NCBI GenBank assembly: GCA_016929465.1
Contig: JAFGIT010000032.1
Location: 1-10,816, forward strand
Direction: 5' to 3'
Source: JAFGIT01 sp016929465 [NCBI: Candidatus Coatesbacteria bacterium]
Lineage (GTDB): Bacteria > B130-G9
Length of the DNA: 10,816 bases
In this document: positions 7,232 through 10,816 of the stretch, one piece after another
Numbering within the stretch: position 1 is the stretch's first letter
How the letters are laid out: every line of letters starts with the position of its first letter
Program-made: the position numbers and the translations under genes
The notes under the pieces: model-generated
What the model saw: the letters and a program-made list of their open reading frames with translations, nothing else
Told to the model about the DNA's origin: nothing
Database searches by the model: none

Positions 7232-8233
7232 TTGGGCCTCATCCATATTCCGTTTGCGTGCGGCTCTCGATCTCTGGCATCATTCACGCGGCATACGCAT
7301 TTCAATGGAGGCAGGACCATCAATTACGCAAGAAGCATCCTGGATCTGATAGGCAAGACCCCTCTCATGCGACTCGCCCGCCTCGCGCCGGACCGCGAGA
7401 TTTACGCCAAATGCGAGTTCATGAATCCGCTAAGCCTTAAAGACCGGCCCGTTCTCCAGATCATCGAGGACGCGGAAAGAGAGGGGAAACTGGAGCCCGG
7501 CGGCGTTATGATCGAGATGACGAGCGGCAATACCGGCATGGCGGTCGCTTTCATCGCAGCCATAAAGGGCTATAGAGCGATCCTCGTCATGTCGGAGATT
7601 CAGAGCCTGGAGCGCCGCAAAGTGCTAAAAGCGTTCGGTGCTGAGCTTGTCTTGACGCCTGCTTCGCTTGGCACCGAGGGGGCGAGACGCAAACTCAAGG
7701 AGATGCTTGCAGAGCACCCGGAGTACTTCTACGTAGGCCAGCATACACGACCATCCAATCCCAAGGCGCACTATGAGAACACTGGCCCCGAACTGTGGCG
7801 GGACACCGACGGCAGAATCGATATCATGGTGGCGGGACTAGGCACCGGCGGGACGATCTGCGGCGCTGGGCGCTTTCTCAAGGAGAAGAAGGCGAGCGTG
7901 CAACTCATCGCCATCGAGCCGAAAGAATCGCCATTCATCTCGCAAGGCATCTTCCACCCCCACCGAATGATGGGCACGGCACCGGGCTTCTATCCCGAGA
8001 CCGTCGATCGGGAGATCATTGACGAAATCTATCTGGTGAGTGAGGCTGAAGCATTCGAGACCTGCCGCGCAATTGCCTCGAAGGAAGGCGTTCTGGTGGG
8101 CATATCCTCTGGAGCGGCGGCACACGCCTCCATGGCCATCGCTGCGCGCCCCGAGAATAAGGGCAAGGTCATCGTCTGCGTATTTGCGGACACCGGCCAG
8201 CGATATCTAAGCGTCGAGGGGCTTTTCACATAG
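7232..8233 (+). CDS. Cysteine-synthase-family PLP-dependent enzyme (CysK/CysM-like)
   Basis: A fold-type II PLP enzyme of the O-acetylserine sulfhydrylase family, which makes cysteine from activated serine and sulfide. Homology begins at SILDLIGKTPLMRL. The PLP lysine sits in NPLSLKDRP, one residue shorter than the usual NP-x-G/S-S-V-K. TSGNTG, GTGGT (phosphate-binding glycines) and GISSGAAA are all present. The C-terminus at GLFT is near the family's usual end. The protein is 333 residues from the TTG at 7232, the only standard start codon, but the first 29 residues have no family character. A Shine-Dalgarno site (7307-7311) points to initiation at ATC 7319, giving 304 residues, close to the family norm. 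No cysE or sulfide-supply gene is nearby, so substrate choice (O-acetylserine, O-phosphoserine or other) is open. Confidence 0.88.
   Translation: MGLIHIPFACGSRSLASFTRHTHFNGGRTINYARSILDLIGKTPLMRLARLAPDREIYAKCEFMNPLSLKDRPVLQIIEDAEREGKLEPGGVMIEMTSGNTGMAVAFIAAIKGYRAILVMSEIQSLERRKVLKAFGAELVLTPASLGTEGARRKLKEMLAEHPEYFYVGQHTRPSNPKAHYENTGPELWRDTDGRIDIMVAGLGTGGTICGAGRFLKEKKASVQLIAIEPKESPFISQGIFHPHRMMGTAPGFYPETVDREIIDEIYLVSEAEAFETCRAIASKEGVLVGISSGAAAHASMAIAARPENKGKVIVCVFADTGQRYLSVEGLFT
7307..7311 (+). promoter_or_regulatory. Ribosome binding site GGAGG that points to a non-standard start at 7319
   Basis: GGAGG lies in frame inside the N-terminal extension of the PLP enzyme. Seven nt downstream is ATC (7319), followed by NYARSILDLIGKTP, which is where members of the family normally begin. 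No ATG, GTG or TTG is in frame nearby. Either AUC is used, the base call is wrong, or the TTG at 7232 (GGAG 13 nt upstream, too far) is used. Confidence 0.4.
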
Positions 8234-8287
8234 CAAAGGATCGAATGACAGACATCGAAGCAGCGAAGTTAGGGAAGGAGCGGGAGA

Positions 8288-8767
8288 ATGAGCGACCACA
8301 AAGCAACAGATGACCGTGAGTTCGTGATGCGGCCCATTGGCGAAGTCAGGCGGGCCGAAGAGGGCAATCGACTTCAGATAAATGAGCCTTTTCGTCCGGC
8401 TTTGAAACAGCTCGACAAGTTCAGCCACGTGATAGTTCTATGGTGGGCCGATAAATGCGATACAGAAGAACTTCGGGCAAAAATGCAGACCAGGCCGCCC
8501 TATGCCTCAGATAAAGTGACCGGTATATTCGCCTGCAGAGCGGAATACCGCCCAAATCCAATCATGATGAGCGTATGCAAATTGGTGGAAGTGAATGAAG
8601 AGACCGGCATTGTCAAAATCGCAGAGATAGACGCAATCGACGGCACGCCGATCGTCGATCTCAAGGCCTACTTCCCGGTCTGCGAGCGCGCAAAAGACGC
8701 CCATATCCCCCAATGGCTCTCCGACTGGCCGGAATGGCTCCCAGACGAGGGAATCGGCCTATTTTAA
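8288..8767 (+). CDS. TsaA/TrmO-like (UPF0066) SAM-binding domain protein
   Basis: A 159-residue protein. AAGGAG at 8275-8280, seven nt before the ATG, sets the start. The TsaA-like beta-barrel family is recognised by MRPIGEVRR (14-22), GIFACRAEYRPNPI (79-92, equivalent to the FATRSPxRPNPIG SAM-binding motif), and IDAIDGTPIVDLKAY (114-128). The best-known member, TrmO, uses SAM to N6-methylate t6A37 in tRNA-Thr. This protein has only the TsaA-like core and lacks the C-terminal extension of enterobacterial TrmO. The motif is also altered, with PIMMS instead of PIGLS. It may act on a different substrate. It lies 54 nt after the PLP enzyme and 27 nt before the kinase, suggesting one transcript with at least the kinase. 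Confidence 0.82.
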   Translation: MSDHKATDDREFVMRPIGEVRRAEEGNRLQINEPFRPALKQLDKFSHVIVLWWADKCDTEELRAKMQTRPPYASDKVTGIFACRAEYRPNPIMMSVCKLVEVNEETGIVKIAEIDAIDGTPIVDLKAYFPVCERAKDAHIPQWLSDWPEWLPDEGIGLF

Positions 8768-8794
8768 TCCAAATAAAGCTATTGATATTCCCAA

Positions 8795-9370
8795 ATGAGA
8801 CACAGCCCCAAATTAATCATCGTCACGGGTCGGCCAGGCTCAGGCAAAACCACTCTCTCAAAGGAGCTCGGCAGGCTCCTATATCTACCGGTTATCAGCC
8901 GCGATGAGATAAAAGAGGGCTATGTCAATACGTTCAACATCAAGCATGACGAGCTTCCAGAAGACTGCAATAAGACAGCCTCGGAAATATTCTTCGATAG
9001 TATCGAATTCCTGCTTTCGCGCAACGTCTCCCTGATTGCAGAGGCCGCATTTCAGCATCACGTGTGGGAGCCCCGAATAAGTCACCTCGGGGAATATGCT
9101 GATATACTCATTGTCATCTGCGAGGCTGATGCAGAACTATCCGCGAGACGCCATCTGGAGAGGGGTATGAGGGACCCGAACCGAGAGTTCTATCACGGGG
9201 ACAAAAGAGTCAGCCATTTCAGAGAGACAGGGGTCTTCCTGCCCCCCAGCGACTATGAGCCACCATCGATCGACGTTCCCACGTTCATAGTCTCGACAAC
9301 GAGCAGCTACAGACCAGAACTGGAGAAGATCAAGGGGCAGATCGTATCTCTGCTGGAGCTGCACGATTAG
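8795..9370 (+). CDS. Small P-loop kinase (AAA_33 / zeta-toxin-like fold)
   Basis: A 191-residue cytoplasmic P-loop NTPase. Walker A is TGRPGSGKTT (11-20, Lys18). ISRDEIKEGY (34-43) follows the second strand, as in shikimate/gluconate-type and zeta-toxin-like kinases, where the Asp binds or activates the acceptor hydroxyl. LIAEAAFQ (80-87) is the third strand with an acidic residue. The stretch ARRHLERGMRDPNR (117-130) fits an arginine-rich lid that contacts ATP phosphates. The fold predicts phosphate transfer from ATP to a small molecule; the acceptor cannot be deduced, and antibiotic or sugar kinases share this plan. No Shine-Dalgarno site precedes the ATG, so translation may be coupled to the upstream gene. 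The nucleotidyltransferase starts 23 nt downstream. Confidence 0.78.
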   Translation: MRHSPKLIIVTGRPGSGKTTLSKELGRLLYLPVISRDEIKEGYVNTFNIKHDELPEDCNKTASEIFFDSIEFLLSRNVSLIAEAAFQHHVWEPRISHLGEYADILIVICEADAELSARRHLERGMRDPNREFYHGDKRVSHFRETGVFLPPSDYEPPSIDVPTFIVSTTSSYRPELEKIKGQIVSLLELHD

Positions 9371-9393
9371 AAATTGCTATGAGGAGAGGATTC

Positions 9394-10203
9394 ATGTTGT
9401 CGGATAACCACTCTAAGGCCGATCATTATGGAGACGCACCTAATCTCGAGTATTTGATCAAGCGAAACAATGACCCTGACCTCAAAGCGATGGCGCTCAT
9501 GGGCAGCTTCGCGAGGGGCGATGCCGGCGAGTTCAGCGACATTGACATCCTCCGCTTCTTCGAGAAGGAGGATAAGGACCGGAATGGGGCAGGGAGCCAC
9601 GACATCGACGGCCGGCTGGTCGTGGTCTGTGATATCGCCCACGCAAAGGTCGATGGCTGGTTCACCGATCCACAGATGGCAACCAGGATCGTGGCCGGTC
9701 TTCGTGATGCAAAACCGCTCTTCGATCCCGAAGGATACTTTGCCGAGATTCAGAGGCGGGCAGTTGGCTTCATGTGGGACGAATCGCTTCAGAAGAAGGC
9801 AGACGAATACGCCAGCCGTGAGATGGTAGGCTGGGCAGAGGAGGCACACAAGGGCCTCGAAGGCCTCAAGACGGGCGATGCCGGCCGGCTGATCAACGCG
9901 AATGCTGGCCTTTGCTGGGGACTCCCCGCGGTCATGCGCGTCAAACGGGGCATTCTCCTCTCCAGCGACAACACCTACTTCTCCGAAGTAATGACTGCCC
10001 TCGGCGAGAACTCCGAATGGAGCCTCCTCTGCAGGAAAGCCCTCTGCATCGATTCGCCGCTCTCTCTGAAGGACCAGGCGAGGGCATGGCTCCGTCTGTA
10101 TGTCTCGACTGCGAGGATGATCGAGGACGCAATCCGCCCCGAGGACAGGCCCGTCATAGAGGCCGCTGTCTCGAAAATCGAGAGAATGCTTTCGACATCC
10201 TAA
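9394..10203 (+). CDS. MNT-fold nucleotidyltransferase with helical C-terminal domain
   Basis: A 269-residue protein. The start at 9394 is chosen because GAGGAGAGGA (9381-9390) sits directly before it with AGGAG 7 nt upstream; the ATG at 9379 overlaps that site. The nucleotidyltransferase core shows MGSFARGDAGEFSDIDIL (36-53), the G-S...D-x-D signature of the polymerase-beta/MNT superfamily. Asp49 and Asp51 are the expected metal ligands, and an acidic strand VVVCDI follows at 77-82. AGLRDAKPLFDPEGYF (101-116) closes the domain. Residues about 120-265 are predicted helical, as in kanamycin and streptomycin nucleotidyltransferases. Such enzymes transfer AMP or another nucleotide to a small molecule or protein; the target is unknown and a resistance role is not shown. 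It is probably cotranscribed with the P-loop kinase. Confidence 0.78.
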   Translation: MLSDNHSKADHYGDAPNLEYLIKRNNDPDLKAMALMGSFARGDAGEFSDIDILRFFEKEDKDRNGAGSHDIDGRLVVVCDIAHAKVDGWFTDPQMATRIVAGLRDAKPLFDPEGYFAEIQRRAVGFMWDESLQKKADEYASREMVGWAEEAHKGLEGLKTGDAGRLINANAGLCWGLPAVMRVKRGILLSSDNTYFSEVMTALGENSEWSLLCRKALCIDSPLSLKDQARAWLRLYVSTARMIEDAIRPEDRPVIEAAVSKIERMLSTS

Positions 10204-10276
10204 GCCCTTCCGCCTGCGAACCGAATTTGGATCTGACCTCGGATTGTAGGCAAATTTCAAAGCGCAATTCCGGTCG

Positions 10277-10322
10277 ATGAAGCATGATCTATACGACGCC
10301 GCGCTGAAAGGGCATCATGTGA
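10277..10322 (+). pseudogene. Possible 5' exon of a gene interrupted by the group II intron
   Basis: ATG at 10277 opens a frame reading MKHDLYDAALKGHHV just before the inferred intron boundary. If genuine, these are the first 15 codons of a host gene whose remainder lies beyond the intron, outside the window. No Shine-Dalgarno site is visible, so the frame may be accidental. It reads on into the intron until a TGA near 10414. Confidence 0.22.
10317..10322 (+). other. IBS1, the exon site recognised by the intron
   Basis: ATGTGA immediately precedes the GTGTG boundary and is perfectly complementary to TCACAT at 10503-10508 within the intron. In group II introns this exon-intron pairing selects the 5' splice site and the DNA insertion target. 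Confidence 0.6.
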
Positions 10323-10502
10323 GTGTGCTTGGCATGGAATATCCACTTGGGGGTGTAAGTCCCCTACAGGCTCAGCAGGGAGAACTGCTAGCGGAACAAC
10401 AAGGGTGCCCGTCGTGAGGCGGGATCTGAAGGAAGTTGAATGCAAAGCGTTGGCCTGACGAACAGCAACCGTATATGAGGCGTTCATGTTGGATTAGGAG
10501 GC

Positions 10503-10508
10503 TCACAT
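10503..10508 (+). ncRNA. EBS1 of the group II intron
   Basis: TCACAT occupies the 3' side of the 14-nt loop 10495-10508, closed by GGAT (10491-10494) with ATCC (10509-10512) and extendable by two pairs. It lies 180 nt from the intron start, a usual distance for EBS1, and pairs perfectly with ATGTGA at 10317-10322. The stem and the exon match together make the assignment specific. Confidence 0.62.
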
Positions 10509-10730
10509 ATCCGAAGTCCGATACCTGCACGGAGAGCATGGGCGTATATGCGGCAGGCATAAACGTGAAGGTGGATATTCCTTACCCAAGGAGGTCTGCA
10601 TGGCTGCCACGTGCTACCGTAGTCGCGAGGCTTCGGGATGGCTGTGCAGAAGTCAGCAGAGGGCATAGTAGGTCTCTTGACCAGACTGAAGGCCCGAACA
10701 TGAGAGATTGAGCAGGAGTTTCGAGTTTCG

Positions 10731-10816
10731 ATGACAAGCAAAGATGCAGAAGGGCGCGTTGAGATGCGTGCCGCCATCTCGGACAAGCGTGGACGGAATT
10801 CACGGGAGTCTGACGA
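10731..10816 (+). CDS. Possible start of the intron-encoded reverse transcriptase/maturase (partial)
   Basis: ATG at 10731 opens a frame that remains open to the window edge (28 codons, beginning MTSKDAEGRVEMRAAISDKR). It begins about 410 nt into the intron, where domain IV ORFs usually start. AGGAG at 10714-10718 is 12 nt upstream, longer than ideal. No reverse transcriptase motif is yet reached, so identity rests on position alone. Confidence 0.4.
   Translation, partial: MTSKDAEGRVEMRAAISDKRGRNSRESD

Larger units (their letters stand above)
10323..10816 (+). mobile_element. Group II intron, 5' portion (domain I onward), truncated by the window edge
   Basis: The sequence from GTGTG (10323-10327, matching the GUGYG 5' consensus) shows the conserved bacterial group II intron pattern. 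It has a GGGG/CCCC hairpin with GTGTAAGT (10349-10364), an AGCAG/CTGCT hairpin (10374-10389), and a CCCGTC-GTGA-GGCGGG stem with a GNRA-type tetraloop (10408-10423). ATCTGAAGGAAGT and GGCCTGACGAACAGCAACCG follow, both familiar from domain I of intron RNAs with reverse transcriptase ORFs. A GGAT/ATCC hairpin (10491-10512) has EBS1 in its 14-nt loop. Domains V and VI and the 3' end lie beyond the window. Such introns are ribozymes that retrohome using their encoded maturase/reverse transcriptase. I cannot assign the structural class with confidence. Confidence 0.85.

Noticed and set aside
9367-10260. A 297-codon open frame on the minus strand opposite the nucleotidyltransferase
   Set aside because: It mirrors a gene with a clear family signature and Shine-Dalgarno site, has no recognisable motif, and its composition is what the complement of the coding strand would produce.
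10406-10410. TGCCC as a possible EBS2 pairing with GGGCA at 10310-10314
   Set aside because: Most of it lies in the CCCGTC-GTGA-GGCGGG stem, so it would be paired; five GC-rich bases can match by chance.

Overview
The window looks like a chromosomal segment from an uncultured bacterium. Shine-Dalgarno sites are strong (AGGAGG type), three near-consensus sigma70-type promoters can be read, and genes are separated by real intergenic spacers. The sequence is moderately GC-rich by eye. The 5' spacer carries heptamer and hairpin repeats of the kind common in environmental and candidate-phylum genomes. I cannot name the phylum from sequence alone.

Layout. Positions 1-75 hold the last codons of an unidentified gene. 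Positions 76-554 are a repeat-rich spacer (GTTCAAA heptamers, then three GC-rich hairpin units) ending in a probable promoter. Positions 555-5742 hold three secreted-protein genes on the + strand. The first is a 754-residue protein with a DUF6345 domain whose HG and DCC motifs resemble clan CD (caspase/gingipain-fold) peptidases. The other two are tandem paralogues with formylglycine-generating-enzyme (FGE)-type domains. All three share a beta-rich domain of about 120 residues, C-terminal in the first protein and N-terminal in the other two. Each gene has its own likely promoter and Shine-Dalgarno site.

An integral-membrane GT87-like glycosyltransferase (5770-7161) lies convergent on the minus strand. 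A + strand group follows: a cysteine-synthase-family PLP enzyme (with an unclear start codon), a compact TsaA/TrmO-like protein, a P-loop kinase and a MNT-fold nucleotidyltransferase. The last three are close enough to be one transcription unit.

The right end (10323-10816) is the 5' part of a group II intron. The GTGTG 5' boundary is supported by a perfect 6-bp IBS1-EBS1 pairing (10317-10322 with 10503-10508), with EBS1 in a hairpin loop. The intron may interrupt a small gene starting at 10277, and its own encoded protein may begin at 10731; both continue outside the window.

The most unusual part is the secreted trio. It combines a peptidase-like protein with two FGE-fold proteins that lack one of the two catalytic cysteines, all tied together by one shared domain. 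Co-localisation or complex formation outside the membrane is a reasonable inference but is not shown here.
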